Notes: generated by a model not told the origin, from the letters alone. DNA of 54,462 nucleotides from Clostridiales bacterium (GCA_003525905.1 DQIA01000057.1:5026-59487), one strand, 5' to 3'. Positions 21,942 through 31,796 are shown, counted from the first letter of the stretch. Translations and numbers: made by a program.

Positions 21942-23780
21942 TTATTTTGCTTTCATCAGCTTGCGGTTCGCAAAGATCGCCGTGCTGATCATAGTAGAAA
22001 CCATGAGAAATACAAATGCAGTAACAGCAGAAGCCGCCATCGCCTCCGGTCGGAGCGCAAGAGCACTCGAAAGCAGATTCCGTGTAACAGCATCAAATAG
22101 CGCAATTGCAGCACATGTGCCAAACAAGACCGCAAGGGTTTCCAAAGGAATAAGTGCCATGATGATTTCCCGGAACACTGCCTTGGATGACCTGCCCAAG
22201 AGGCGAACACCACGGATCGTCAAGTTCATTCTGCGGAAATTCAGAAACAAAAACAGTGCGGAAGTAAGCAGGAATACTCCGATGCCGACTATCATCAGGC
22301 GCATGGCATTGGTTTCAAGTGCATCCAGTGATTCCTGCATAGAAGAAAAGTCCTGATCGAAATAGAGAAATTGTCCAGCGAGGTTCTGCTGCTCCATGTA
22401 CTTTTCAAATTCTTTTGCAGAGCCATTTTTCAGGACAAAAGTGTTCAGTAAGGAATTTGCCCGTGTTTCATAATTCTGCGCATTAGGAACAGATGCTTTG
22501 GGAACCAAAATCGTGTCCGCATTAAGCTGATATGCGCCAAATGCGAATCGAGCGCCAGTATAAATGCCAATAACGGTATAATTTTTGCATACACCGATCG
22601 CATCATCGAGAGACATATAGTATCGTTGACGATAAGGGCCCGGATCTTCCGCCGCAAGCATAGAATTCGCCGTCGCACCGTTGTTGTATTCCCCAAATCC
22701 AGAATCATAGTAGTCAAGCTGAATCATATCTCCCAGCCGGAGGCCGTTTTGTTCAGCATAGGCTGCACTGATGACACACACATCATCACCGTTTGTGTAC
22801 TCTTCGCCTGTAAAAAAGCGCCCGGATAACAAAGCCTCATCACCGGTATTAAAAGAATACATACTCTCCGCCCGATCGGTCAGTATCACGGCCGCAGACT
22901 CATAGTTAAGCTGACAAAGCGGTACAATATCTTCCCGCCAAGTCGAAGCTGCATCGCTGTTTAGATAATCTGTCACCGACCCTGTATATTCACAGACCCA
23001 AGGAAGTTGTCCTGCCGCAGGGAAATGGTAGTCCAGCCCATTATAACTACCAAGTTCAAGACTGCTGGGCTCACCATAGAAATTGCTGTTGATCTCAGGG
23101 AACGGAACAATGTAGCGATTCTCATTTTTTACCTGATCATACCCATCGGCAGACCGAACGACACGATGATCTTGGTATTGGCCGAACACAAGATAGGTTT
23201 TACCTTTTTCAAATGGTACTGCCCCATTTGATTCGCGTACATCGCTGTAGATATGTACCGAATCAGGTTTGGGGAAAGTATTATATGCGTCTGACAGGCA
23301 GATGATTTCCTCAACGCTGAATGTTGCATCATACAGAAACATACCTTCCGTTGGCTGCTCCCGGATGCCGCTGCAGCGCAGTGCAAATACGGCGAGAGAA
23401 TAGCATTCTCCATCGAATGCCGTATTATATTCAGATGGGTCGATGCTGCTGGAAGAGAGGGATCTACTGCCCGCTATATGAGCAGAAAGCAGGCAGCGGC
23501 GGTCAACCGTGGTGATTTGGGGAGCTTCCTGCGCTGCTTTGTCTGCAAATACACGATTCTGCAATGCGGTGGCAATCTCCTCCGGTGACAGGTTGCTTAG
23601 ATCAGGCTCTATCGGGATTGCAATCGTTGTGTAACCATTTGAAATCTCACTTTTCTGTGTTTTGGCGCTTTCCCATGCAGAATAGCCGGTGCAAAATAGC
23701 AGGACAGAGAAACTGAGCAGCAATACCAGCAATGTGGTAAAGAGAGGCCTTCTTGTTGCCTGCTTGAGGAAAATGTTCAT
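21942..23780 (-). CDS. FtsX-like ABC permease (large subunit)
   Basis: A 612-residue protein. A transmembrane helix at about residues 14-34 (LFTTLLVLLLSFSVLLF) is followed by an extracytoplasmic region of nearly 450 residues and three helices at the C-terminus. The C-terminal segment FLNFRRMNLTIRGVRLLGRSSKAVFREII is FtsX-like. The large outer domain resembles sensing domains of MacB/BceB-like transporters but I cannot name its ligand. ATG 23780 has GGAGG 11 nt upstream. It is the first gene of the three-gene transporter operon, with a promoter at 23845-23873, divergent from the two-component system. Confidence 0.8.
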   Translation of the reverse strand: MNIFLKQATRRPLFTTLLVLLLSFSVLLFCTGYSAWESAKTQKSEISNGYTTIAIPIEPDLSNLSPEEIATALQNRVFADKAAQEAPQITTVDRRCLLSAHIAGSRSLSSSSIDPSEYNTAFDGECYSLAVFALRCSGIREQPTEGMFLYDATFSVEEIICLSDAYNTFPKPDSVHIYSDVRESNGAVPFEKGKTYLVFGQYQDHRVVRSADGYDQVKNENRYIVPFPEINSNFYGEPSSLELGSYNGLDYHFPAAGQLPWVCEYTGSVTDYLNSDAASTWREDIVPLCQLNYESAAVILTDRAESMYSFNTGDEALLSGRFFTGEEYTNGDDVCVISAAYAEQNGLRLGDMIQLDYYDSGFGEYNNGATANSMLAAEDPGPYRQRYYMSLDDAIGVCKNYTVIGIYTGARFAFGAYQLNADTILVPKASVPNAQNYETRANSLLNTFVLKNGSAKEFEKYMEQQNLAGQFLYFDQDFSSMQESLDALETNAMRLMIVGIGVFLLTSALFLFLNFRRMNLTIRGVRLLGRSSKAVFREIIMALIPLETLAVLFGTCAAIALFDAVTRNLLSSALALRPEAMAASAVTAFVFLMVSTMISTAIFANRKLMKAK

Positions 23781-23844
23781 AATTCGTTTTGCCTCCTTGG
23801 GATATAGTCGTTCGGCACATATCGTATGATCGTCCGTTTCGTAT

Positions 23845-23873
23845 ATTTTACTCTTGAATGTATGACGATTCAA
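23845..23873 (-). promoter_or_regulatory. Promoter of the ABC transporter operon
   Basis: Minus strand: -35 TTGAAT (23868-23873), 17-nt spacer, -10 TAAAAT (23845-23850). It lies back to back with the two-component promoter, leaving about 70 bp for a shared operator. Confidence 0.6.
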
Positions 23874-23945
23874 TCGGTCACGCACGAAACGACAGTTTTG
23901 ATGCGGTTTTGGTCATGCTTCCTATGGCACATTCGGGGGTGGTGC

Positions 23946-23974
23946 TTGCAAAAAAGCACAAAATATGCTATAAT
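23946..23974 (+). promoter_or_regulatory. Promoter of the two-component system
   Basis: -35 TTGCAA (23946-23951), 17-nt spacer, consensus -10 TATAAT (23969-23974). Confidence 0.7.
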
Positions 23975-24007
23975 GATTTTACTTATATAAAGTGTAAGGG
24001 TACTATT

Positions 24008-24721
24008 ATGCGTGTGATTTTTTGCGATGACGATTCGATTATTCTTGAGCAACTGCATTTATATGTATCGGAGTATTTTGAGCAGCTGGGCGGAATGATA
24101 CCGGAATTTGCCTGCTATTCCAGCGGAGACGCTCTGTTAAATGCCAAAGTTCGCGCGGATATCGCATTTTTAGATGTTGAAATGCCCGGCGTTAGCGGGA
24201 TCCATGTTGGTGCAAAGCTGAAAGAATTGAATCCAAATATAAAAATATTCATCGTGACCTCTTATCCGGATTATTTGGACGAAGCCATGAGATTTCAGGT
24301 GTTTCGGTATTTGTCAAAACCGATTGATAAAAATCGGCTGTTTCGCAATCTGAAAGATGCAGTTTACCAGTACAATATGGAAAGCCGCGAGTTCCCCATT
24401 ATAACGAATGAGGGAGTATTCGTTCGTCGTGCGGAAGAGATCATTTGCGTTGAAGCGACACAGAGAAAAGTTTTAGTTCATACGATAGATGGAGCTCTGC
24501 AAAGTACACAGAATATGGAGTATTGGCGGCAAACTCTGGCCTTGCCATGCTTTTATATGACGCACCGGAGCTATATCGTCAATCTGCACTTTGTCAATTC
24601 CATTCGCAAAGATACGATTCTGCTGAAATATCGGGGCAGAGAGATGATTGCTTATTTAACAAAGAGAAGGTATGTTGCATTCAAGGACACATATTTGTGG
24701 TATATGGAAAGTGTGAAATGA
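24008..24721 (+). CDS. LytTR family response regulator
   Basis: A 237-residue regulator. Residues 1-120 form a receiver domain: acidic cluster CDDD (6-9), phospho-acceptor Asp56 in FLDVEMPG, and the conserved Lys in LSKPI. Residues about 135-235 form a LytTR DNA-binding domain (ICVEATQRKVLVHT, CFYMTHRSYIVNL, YLTKRRYVAFKDTY), as in AgrA/VirR. ATG 24008 has AAGGG 7 nt upstream. It overlaps the kinase start by 4 nt. It probably controls the divergent ABC operon, since LytTR regulators often act on adjacent transporters; that link is inferred. Confidence 0.9.
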   Translation: MRVIFCDDDSIILEQLHLYVSEYFEQLGGMIPEFACYSSGDALLNAKVRADIAFLDVEMPGVSGIHVGAKLKELNPNIKIFIVTSYPDYLDEAMRFQVFRYLSKPIDKNRLFRNLKDAVYQYNMESREFPIITNEGVFVRRAEEIICVEATQRKVLVHTIDGALQSTQNMEYWRQTLALPCFYMTHRSYIVNLHFVNSIRKDTILLKYRGREMIAYLTKRRYVAFKDTYLWYMESVK

Positions 24722-26046
24722 TGGCGGAGTATATTTGCTATGGCGTGTTATATATTGCAGAAGCGACCATTGCGTGGCTGTATTTTGATGCTCTGTTTTG
24801 TAGAAAATCGTCCGGCTTGAAAATCGGTATCACTTTTGCGGTTGCCTATCTTCTCTTGTTTGGCATTACATGGTTTAACAGCGTCGTTTTGAATGGCGCA
24901 GCATTTTTCCTCGCTAATTTACTGCTGCTATGGATGAATTACGAATGCAAACTGAGATCTGCCATATTGCATTCTGCTTTTCTGACCTCGATCATGGCTA
25001 TTACAGAAATTATCGCAGCATGGATCATCAGCTTGTTTGGGTTCCGTTTTGGCGCCTATGCAGATAGTTTGGCCATCATGATCGTCATGGCTGTGATCAG
25101 CAAAATGCTTTATTTTTCGATAACAGTCATTGCTGCAAAACTCTGGGCTCCGAACCGACAGGCTCAGGAAGAGCCTGCGTTTATGGGATTGCTTTGCATA
25201 TTACCGATCTTTTCTGTCATTGTCTCAGCAGTAGTGGTATATATCGGGGTACGCGCAGAGATGACAAAGCCGGTAGAACTTCTCATGATAATCATTGTGT
25301 TGACCTTGCTGATCGTCAATCTGATTTTTATGGTCATATACAACCATTTGCAGCGAATGCACGCTGAACAGCTGGCTATGAATTTGAGTATTCAAAAAGA
25401 AGAAGCAGATGCTGCATATTATCAGGATCTGCAAAAGCAGTCCGAAAACCAGCGCATTCTCATACACGATATCAAAAGACATCTAAATACTATTCACGGC
25501 TTGGCAAACGATTTCAACGCTCCGGGGATATCCGAGTATATTACAAAACTCGTGGATGATGTACTGCCTGATCAGCAGGTAAAACTATGTTCTGACCCCA
25601 TACTTAATTTCATGCTGCAGCAATTTCGGGATAAATGTAAAAGCCCCCAAATAACCTTTCAATGTGATATCCGGGATAATTGTCTTTCGTTTATGGATGC
25701 CCCAAGTATTACGACCTTTTACGGTAACCTGCTGACGAATGCGTTCGAGGCGGCGAGCTTCTCTGCAGAACGGACGATAGAGCTATCCGTAAAGAAAAAT
25801 GAGGACCAACAGGTTGTGATCGTTTCAGTTGTCAATTCCTGCGACACACCACCTGTGCCGGATCATGAGGGCTTGTTTCGAACGAAAAAGCGCAATCCCG
25901 GAATTCATGGTGTGGGGCTGAAGAGCATTGGACGTATAGTAGCCCGATATCACGGCGTTGCAACGATGCGTTTTGACCCCGAAAGTAAGAAATTCTATCA
26001 TATCGTTCAATTTCCCATGCAAGAAGAACGGAAAAATCGTAGCTGA
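24718..26046 (+). CDS. AgrC/VirS-type sensor histidine kinase
   Basis: A 442-residue kinase. The N-terminal 215 residues hold about six transmembrane helices. A coiled linker follows, then the HPK10-type H-box with the phospho-acceptor His near residue 250 (ILIHDIKRHLNTIHGL). The ATPase has an N-box (NLLTNAFEAA) and a G-box (GIHGVGLKSIGRIV). Kinases of this class sense peptides and pair with LytTR regulators. It starts within the regulator stop codon (ATGA), so the two are translated together. The strong bidirectional hairpin at 26089-26134 ends the transcript. Confidence 0.9.
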   Translation: MMAEYICYGVLYIAEATIAWLYFDALFCRKSSGLKIGITFAVAYLLLFGITWFNSVVLNGAAFFLANLLLLWMNYECKLRSAILHSAFLTSIMAITEIIAAWIISLFGFRFGAYADSLAIMIVMAVISKMLYFSITVIAAKLWAPNRQAQEEPAFMGLLCILPIFSVIVSAVVVYIGVRAEMTKPVELLMIIIVLTLLIVNLIFMVIYNHLQRMHAEQLAMNLSIQKEEADAAYYQDLQKQSENQRILIHDIKRHLNTIHGLANDFNAPGISEYITKLVDDVLPDQQVKLCSDPILNFMLQQFRDKCKSPQITFQCDIRDNCLSFMDAPSITTFYGNLLTNAFEAASFSAERTIELSVKKNEDQQVVIVSVVNSCDTPPVPDHEGLFRTKKRNPGIHGVGLKSIGRIVARYHGVATMRFDPESKKFYHIVQFPMQEERKNRS

Positions 26047-26088
26047 ACACATCTAATGATTTTTCCGCCCATTCGGTATGTAACATGC

Positions 26089-26134
26089 AAAAGGAGCAAA
26101 TGGCATCTTTGGTCTATGCCATTTGCTCCTTTTT
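26089..26134. terminator. Bidirectional terminator between cargo and conjugation module
   Basis: A perfect 17-bp stem (26090-26106 with 26116-26132) with a 9-nt loop, flanked by A-runs on one side and T-runs on the other, so it can stop transcripts from both strands. It separates the sensor kinase from the convergent CHAP gene. Confidence 0.9.
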
Positions 26135-26144
26135 ATAGGCCTAA

Positions 26145-27869
26145 TTAAAAGGCTGGTATTCCATACCCAAGGATCTCATAATACCCTACGGGATATTGGT
26201 TCTGTCGGCAGCTATCGCCGGAATTGCCCTCGATGGTGTAGACAATGCCGTTTTCGCATTTCTCCACGATGCCGACATGATCGGACTGCCCATCTTGCGG
26301 GCCGGAGCTGCCTTTGTTGTCCCAATCAAAGAAAATGATCTGACCGGCAGATGGTTCAAAGCTGCCGTCCTGCCATTGTCCATGGTCTTTGAACCACTGG
26401 ACACCGTTGACGCAGCCCGCAAACTTCGGGATAACGCCGCCGTCGATATAGCCGCACTCATTGGCACACCACGAAACAAAGCAGGCGCACCATTCTACAC
26501 GGCTTTCAAATCCATACCACGACCAATAGGGTTGACCGCCCACATTACCCACCTGCGACAAAGCAACGGTTACGATTTCGCCGTCGCCAACGGAAATGCC
26601 GTAAAGCACCGCAGACCAGAGCGAATTGTTTTCCTCGGCAAGTAATTCAGATAGCTGCTGTCGCTGTTCTTCATTAAATCCGTATAGGTCTGCCATTTCA
26701 TCGGCGGTCTTGTGACTGACCGTGATATAAAGATAGGTGCGTGTGACCGTCGTTGTAGTTTCCACGATGTTCCCGTGGCCGTCGTCGGTTTCGGTAATGA
26801 CTTCTTCGGTCTTGCTCTCGGTGCGGGAAGATAGCTCGTTCATCCGCCAGAAAATATCTTTGAGGATGGCTTTCTTGGCATTGTCCACCGTGGCGACCTC
26901 CTGCGGATCATCGGGGTCAGTGGTGGTTTTCACGGCATACACCGCCAGCACCTCCGGCCAGACGGCACGGGAGCCGGACATTTCCAGCTCGTCATAGGTG
27001 ATGTTTGCCCTTGTGGTGTCGATCTGTGATTGATAGTCGGCATTGATCTCCTGCACGGCCTGTCGCATGGTCTGTCCCGTGCCGCTGTCCTCGCCGGAGA
27101 AAAAGATGCCGAAGCAAGAGCCGATGATTAGCCCGATCAGACAGATGACGATAATCACGACAACGGCGATCCAACCGCCCGCAGCGATGGCGGCAATCAG
27201 CGCTTTTGTTCCGGCAATGATGGCTTTGACGGCAGCAGCGGTAGCCTTGACCGCCGCCTTGATGCCTGCCGCAGTCGCTTTTGCTGCTGCACGGGCGGTT
27301 TGCGCCGCAGTTTTAGCGGCTTTTGCCGTGGCCCGTGCGGTTTTCTGTGCCGTCTTTGCCGCAGCCTGCGTCGTTTTTATGGTCGTCCGGGCGGTCTGCT
27401 CGGCGGTCTTGATGGTTTTCTGCGTGGTCTTGGCTGCTGCCTTGCCTGTGGATTTTGCCGTCTGCTTGATGGTCTTGCCGCTGCGGTCTACCGTTTTGAT
27501 CGTTTTTTGCGTGGTATCGGCAGAGCGGCGCACCCGCCGCATGGTGTCCTGTGCCTGTTTTTTCGGCAAGTCTGCCTTTCTCCGCTGAAAATAGTCCTTT
27601 GCCTTGGAGATATTCTCTTTGGTGGTTTTTATACCCTTGCGGCCGACCTTATCCAGCCCGTGGGCAACTTCGTGAACTGCCGTTTCCGTCCCGGTCAAAG
27701 TGCGGTCGGCGGCGTATTCTTCGGGAGAGGATTCCGCCGCAAAAACGCTGTGCTCCGCCTTGTCCTTGGTGCGGACATAGGCATCCTTCATCCGCTCGGC
27801 AGCTACCGCCGATTTGTCGATCACCTTTACCGTTCCCTTGACCACATCTCTCGTCTTGATGTCGGGCAT
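26145..27869 (-). CDS. Conjugation-associated CHAP-domain cell wall hydrolase
   Basis: A 574-residue protein. Residues about 100-235 are a low-complexity Ala/Lys/Thr-rich region with repeated TAKAA/TQKTIKT units. One transmembrane helix follows at about 238-262 ([21 protein letters not shown]). The C-terminus is a CHAP peptidoglycan hydrolase with catalytic Cys in [10 protein letters not shown] and His in SDHVGIVEK. It likely opens the cell wall for the transfer channel, the role of VirB1/Orf14-like proteins. ATG 27869 has GGAGG 8 nt upstream. It overlaps the preceding gene by 43 bp and is the last gene of the leftward conjugation block. Confidence 0.87.
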   Translation of the reverse strand: MPDIKTRDVVKGTVKVIDKSAVAAERMKDAYVRTKDKAEHSVFAAESSPEEYAADRTLTGTETAVHEVAHGLDKVGRKGIKTTKENISKAKDYFQRRKADLPKKQAQDTMRRVRRSADTTQKTIKTVDRSGKTIKQTAKSTGKAAAKTTQKTIKTAEQTARTTIKTTQAAAKTAQKTARATAKAAKTAAQTARAAAKATAAGIKAAVKATAAAVKAIIAGTKALIAAIAAGGWIAVVVIIVICLIGLIIGSCFGIFFSGEDSGTGQTMRQAVQEINADYQSQIDTTRANITYDELEMSGSRAVWPEVLAVYAVKTTTDPDDPQEVATVDNAKKAILKDIFWRMNELSSRTESKTEEVITETDDGHGNIVETTTTVTRTYLYITVSHKTADEMADLYGFNEEQRQQLSELLAEENNSLWSAVLYGISVGDGEIVTVALSQVGNVGGQPYWSWYGFESRVEWCACFVSWCANECGYIDGGVIPKFAGCVNGVQWFKDHGQWQDGSFEPSAGQIIFFDWDNKGSSGPQDGQSDHVGIVEKCENGIVYTIEGNSGDSCRQNQYPVGYYEILGYGIPAF

Positions 27870-28651
27870 GGTTTCACCTCCGTTCTGCGCCGCTGGATCT
27901 CTTCCCGCATCGCCGCATAAAACGCACGGCTGCGGATATTTCCACCGGCTTTTTGCCACTGTTCTTCAAAGTCGAAACGGGCAGCAAGATCACGGGCGGA
28001 ATACCCCTTAATAAAGGTGCGCCAAGTGGCATCGTCCCAAGTTTCGAGCTGCCGCCAGAGGTCTGGGAAATACCGGTGCAGCTTTCGCAGCTCGTCCAGA
28101 CTTTGCAGAGGGCAGCACCAGCAGGAAACCCGGTGAAAGATCTCATACAGACCGCCCCAATCAAAGCCCTGTTCATAGCAGTAGGCCAGACAGTCCTTTT
28201 CGGTCATACCCCATTCTGCGAGAGGATAGGTTTTGTCCTTGATCCGCTTCGGCTCGCCGGCTGCAATACCGACATATTCAATAACCGTGTAATCTTTCCG
28301 CAGCTCTTTCAGGTAGGCATCCACCACACGGGTTTTGAGGATGCCCGTACACCAGCGGTTGCGTGGGCCTGCCCAGCTCATGCCGCTGTACTGCTCCAAG
28401 GCGGGATTTTTCCGTTTCGGCGTGTAGTGCAGAAAGTAGTATTCAAAATCGTGCTCCGCTTTCAGCCGGATAATGGGTCTGCCGATATACGCCTCCAAAT
28501 GGGCAAGATGCTCGTACATCTGCGGAAATTCTAACCCCGTATCGCAAAAGAGGATCAGATCAACAGGCCGTTTTTCTTCCAGTAGGCGCAGGAGCATCGC
28601 CGTAGAATCTTTGCCGCCCGAAAGCGACACCACATATTTTTCAGGCTTCAT
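27827..28651 (-). CDS. PAPS reductase family (adenine nucleotide alpha-hydrolase fold) protein
   Basis: A 274-residue protein with the PP-loop SGGKDS at 11-16 and the family pattern LILFCDTGLEFPQMYEHL, followed by Cys-rich segments (RWCTGILKTRV and SCWCCPLQ) that could bind a metal or iron-sulfur cluster. It belongs to the phosphoadenosine phosphosulfate reductase family, which includes enzymes of sulfur assimilation and DndC-like proteins of DNA phosphorothioation. No other sulfur or Dnd genes are here, so its task in the conjugation operon is unknown. ATG 28651 has GGAGG 8 nt upstream. It overlaps the sortase gene by 11 bp. Confidence 0.82.
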   Translation of the reverse strand: MKPEKYVVSLSGGKDSTAMLLRLLEEKRPVDLILFCDTGLEFPQMYEHLAHLEAYIGRPIIRLKAEHDFEYYFLHYTPKRKNPALEQYSGMSWAGPRNRWCTGILKTRVVDAYLKELRKDYTVIEYVGIAAGEPKRIKDKTYPLAEWGMTEKDCLAYCYEQGFDWGGLYEIFHRVSCWCCPLQSLDELRKLHRYFPDLWRQLETWDDATWRTFIKGYSARDLAARFDFEEQWQKAGGNIRSRAFYAAMREEIQRRRTEVKPCPTSRREMWSRER

Positions 28652-29438
28652 CGCTGCCCACCTCCGCAGAGGGTACGGCGATCCGCTTGGCGACAACGAC
28701 CATGCGCCCGTTTTTGTGGCTGTATTCGCAGGTGGAGAGCGTGATCAGCTTATCGCCGTATTCCGCCGTTACGCCGGTGTCGTAAAGAGAAAGCGCCTTG
28801 CATTGAGCGATATAGGCTCCAAAGTCCTCCGCCGAGTCCGCACGGGTGAAGTGGTAATACTTGAAGCCCTGCTCGGAATAGGCAACGGTCTTGAACACCG
28901 CCACGACCTCATATTCACCAAAGCCGGACAGCGTATCAAAGCGGACGGTCTTGTGCTCCTGATAGAAGTCCTCGCTTTCGTATTTGCAGAGATCGGCAAA
29001 CATTGTCCCGTTGTTCATGTGATGGCCGTAGATCACACAGTTGTCAGACAGTGCAAGGTCGCAGTTTTCCTGCACATAGGGCACGCCGTAATCGCTGTGC
29101 TGTTTGTCAAAGCCCCGTTTCAGATAGAAATTTGGATTGTCCACGGTCTGCATCACGGGATAGTCAATGTTCGTGCCGGGGACGGAGAGCCAGCCAACAA
29201 AATCGCTGTTCTGCTCCTGCACCGCCCGGTACTTTTCAAACGCCGTCAACTCCGGCAGCAGCTCGGTTTCCTGCGGCGTGTCGGTGGGAGCAGGTTCGGT
29301 TTCCACCAGCGCGGCGACCTGTTCAAAGGCTTCGGCGCTCTGCTTTTCATCCGCATACTGCCGCCAGAGCATGATGCCGGAGAAAAGGAAAAGGGCGGCA
29401 CATACGGCCGCCCCGATCATCAGATATTTGCTTTTCAT
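28641..29438 (-). CDS. srtB: Class B sortase
   Basis: A 265-residue membrane-anchored transpeptidase. An N-terminal helix at about 5-24 is followed by an acidic linker and the sortase fold. Catalytic residues are visible: His in VIYGHHM, Cys in LITLSTCEYS and Arg in GRMVVVAKR. It should attach surface proteins to peptidoglycan; the giant protein at 46738-50964 ends in a TPKTG sorting motif and is the obvious substrate. ATG 29438 has GGAGG 6 nt upstream. It lies 12 bp after the VirB4 gene. Confidence 0.9.
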   Translation of the reverse strand: MKSKYLMIGAAVCAALFLFSGIMLWRQYADEKQSAEAFEQVAALVETEPAPTDTPQETELLPELTAFEKYRAVQEQNSDFVGWLSVPGTNIDYPVMQTVDNPNFYLKRGFDKQHSDYGVPYVQENCDLALSDNCVIYGHHMNNGTMFADLCKYESEDFYQEHKTVRFDTLSGFGEYEVVAVFKTVAYSEQGFKYYHFTRADSAEDFGAYIAQCKALSLYDTGVTAEYGDKLITLSTCEYSHKNGRMVVVAKRIAVPSAEVGSDEA

Positions 29439-29450
29439 ATATGGCCTCCT

Positions 29451-31796
29451 TTAAGATGCGTTTCCGCTGCCGAACACACCCTCGCCGGGGCGCGTCGTCA
29501 TCAAACGGTAAAGCTCGGTATCTTTGGGAAAACGGTTGATAAACGGCACCAGCGCCGAGCCGTACTTGATCAGCCCACAGCCCGCATCGGCGTTGGTGAC
29601 ATAGCTCATCTGTTCGTCAGAGATGTTCAGGAGTTTTGAGAGCTTGGCACGGTCGGAAAACGCCTGATTGAGCATGACCACAAACTCGGAGTTGGAGAGC
29701 ATCGTGCTTGCCTGCACGGAATCCAGCAGGTATTCCACATTCTGCGTGATGGCGGTGGGATAGCCGTTGCGCTTACGGAACTGCCGCCATGCGGAATTGA
29801 AGAAAATGCCGCTCTGCTCATTTTCAAAAACGACATGAAATTCGTCGATGAAGATGTGGGTGCGCTTGCCCTTCTTCCAGTTGAGAGTGACACGGTTGAG
29901 GATGGTGTCGGTGATCACCAGCAGTCCCGTCGGCTTCAACTGCTCGCCAAGGCCGTGAATATCGAATACGACGATGCGCTTGTCGAGATCGACGGTGCTT
30001 TCGTGGCCGAAAATATCCAGTGAGCCGGTGGTGAACAGCTCCAGCGACAAGGCGATTTCTTTTGCCTTTTCTTCGGGCTGTTCCAACAGCTTGTTTCGCA
30101 GGTCACAGAGCGTAGCGGGCTTACCCGTCCGCTCGGCGTCCTGATACACCAGCGCCGTGCAGCGGTCGATGATGGATTTTTGCTGCGGGCCGACACCAGC
30201 CTTATCGATCTGCTCCACAAGGGACATGATGAACTGCGATTTCTCCACGATGGGGTTGTTCTCGCCGTAGCCGTCCACCATATACATGGCGTTCAAACGG
30301 TCTTTGCCGCCAGCCGCCATATGAATGACGGTCGCCGTTTCCTTACCCAGCGCCGCCGCCAGCGCACCAAATTCGTTTTCCGGATCGCAGATCAACACAT
30401 CATCGGCGGTATTGAGAATGAGAAAAGCGATCAGCTCCTTGGCGCTGAACGATTTGCCCGAACCGGGCACGCCCAGCAGAAACGCCGACTGGTTCAGAAG
30501 ATTTGCTTTGTTGCACATGATGAGGTTGTGGGAGATGGCGTTCTCTCCGAAGTAAATGCCGCCCTTGTCCTGCACCTCCTGCACCTTAAAGGGCATGAAC
30601 ACCGCAAGGCTTTCGGTGGTAAGGGTGCGGAACGCATTGATCTTCCGTGTGCCGATGGGAAGGACAGTGTTCAGCCCATCGAACTGTTGGAATTTCAGCA
30701 CGGCAAGCTGGCACATATGCTTTCGTGCCACGGCAAGCAGCGTTTCAGTATCGCTGTCGAGCTGATTTTTGTCGTCGGCAGTAATGACCATTGTAATGAC
30801 CGCCAGCATCATCCGCTGATCTCTCGTGGTCAGATCGTCCAGAAACTCCTTGCTCTCCTTGCGCTGGAGCTCCATATCGTAGGGCACGACGGCAGAGAAA
30901 TTGTTGTTGGCGTTCTGCCTGCGCTGCCAGTTGGTGATGTTGGTTTCGATGCCGAGCAGACGGTTCTCCACCTCCCGCACGGCCTCGTCGGTGGGGATCG
31001 GCACAACATCGATCGACAGCATCATATTTCGGTTGAAATCGGTCAGCTCCGTGACCATACTGTCTTTGATATACGAAGCGTAGTCTTTCAGAAACAAGAC
31101 CCTGCAGTATTTTTCGCCCAGCTTCAGACAGTCGCTGCTTTTCTCCAAAGAGTCGGGGCAGATATAGTCCTTGAAATCATGCCCCTTGCGCATCATGTCC
31201 TGCGGGTCAAAGTGAAACGCCGCTTCCTCGCCCTGACGGTAAAAGTCGTGGAGCACCCGCGGCTTTTCGGCGGCGTCCAGCTCGGTACACTTGGAGCCGA
31301 GGGCGGCGAAATGGGCGATCAGGTCGGCGCCGATCCGGGCAAAGTAGGTGCGGGCTTCTTCGATGTCCTTCTTGCAGACCGACACCGTGATATATTTCTC
31401 CTGAACGATGCCGTTGGCGCCGGTGGCCTTGTCCAACAGCATTTGATTGTATTCTCTGCGGTACACATCGCAGGCGTCGCCCCGCATGGGCATCAAGATC
31501 GACTGCTCGAAATTTGCCCGGTTCAGCCTGCGGTTGTTAATGGTGATCTTCGTCGTTGCCCCGGAATCCAGACTGTTCAGCAGCTCCGAGTAGGCAAGAA
31601 ACATCTGCTCCTTGTCCTCACGGCTTGCCACAAGGTAGTTGATGTCGGTGAACTGATAGGTTTTGGAAAAGCGGCCGCCCACCTGAAAAATACCGTCCTT
31701 CCAGATGCGGCGGACGGGGATCACATCCTGTACCTTGCGGGGCACGGTGTACCGCTCCTTGTCCTGTTTCAGCAGGTTTTTCAGCGTTTTGATCAT
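29451..31796 (-). CDS. VirB4-type conjugation ATPase
   Basis: A 781-residue AAA+ ATPase that powers the type IV secretion channel. The N-terminal 400 residues match TraE/VirB4 (DVIPVRRIWKDGIFQVGGRFSKTYQF). Walker A is GVPGSGKS at about residue 440 and Walker B is IFIDEFH at about 645. The length is typical of Tn1549-like VirB4. The start overlaps the PrgI gene by 4 nt, and the gene is followed by sortase. Confidence 0.93.
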   Translation of the reverse strand: MIKTLKNLLKQDKERYTVPRKVQDVIPVRRIWKDGIFQVGGRFSKTYQFTDINYLVASREDKEQMFLAYSELLNSLDSGATTKITINNRRLNRANFEQSILMPMRGDACDVYRREYNQMLLDKATGANGIVQEKYITVSVCKKDIEEARTYFARIGADLIAHFAALGSKCTELDAAEKPRVLHDFYRQGEEAAFHFDPQDMMRKGHDFKDYICPDSLEKSSDCLKLGEKYCRVLFLKDYASYIKDSMVTELTDFNRNMMLSIDVVPIPTDEAVREVENRLLGIETNITNWQRRQNANNNFSAVVPYDMELQRKESKEFLDDLTTRDQRMMLAVITMVITADDKNQLDSDTETLLAVARKHMCQLAVLKFQQFDGLNTVLPIGTRKINAFRTLTTESLAVFMPFKVQEVQDKGGIYFGENAISHNLIMCNKANLLNQSAFLLGVPGSGKSFSAKELIAFLILNTADDVLICDPENEFGALAAALGKETATVIHMAAGGKDRLNAMYMVDGYGENNPIVEKSQFIMSLVEQIDKAGVGPQQKSIIDRCTALVYQDAERTGKPATLCDLRNKLLEQPEEKAKEIALSLELFTTGSLDIFGHESTVDLDKRIVVFDIHGLGEQLKPTGLLVITDTILNRVTLNWKKGKRTHIFIDEFHVVFENEQSGIFFNSAWRQFRKRNGYPTAITQNVEYLLDSVQASTMLSNSEFVVMLNQAFSDRAKLSKLLNISDEQMSYVTNADAGCGLIKYGSALVPFINRFPKDTELYRLMTTRPGEGVFGSGNAS

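Noticed and set aside
27100..27480. Repeated Ala/Lys/Thr coding tract as a separate DNA repeat
   Set aside because: The repetition arises from low-complexity protein sequence in the CHAP protein (TAKAA and TQKTIKT units), not from an independent repeat element.
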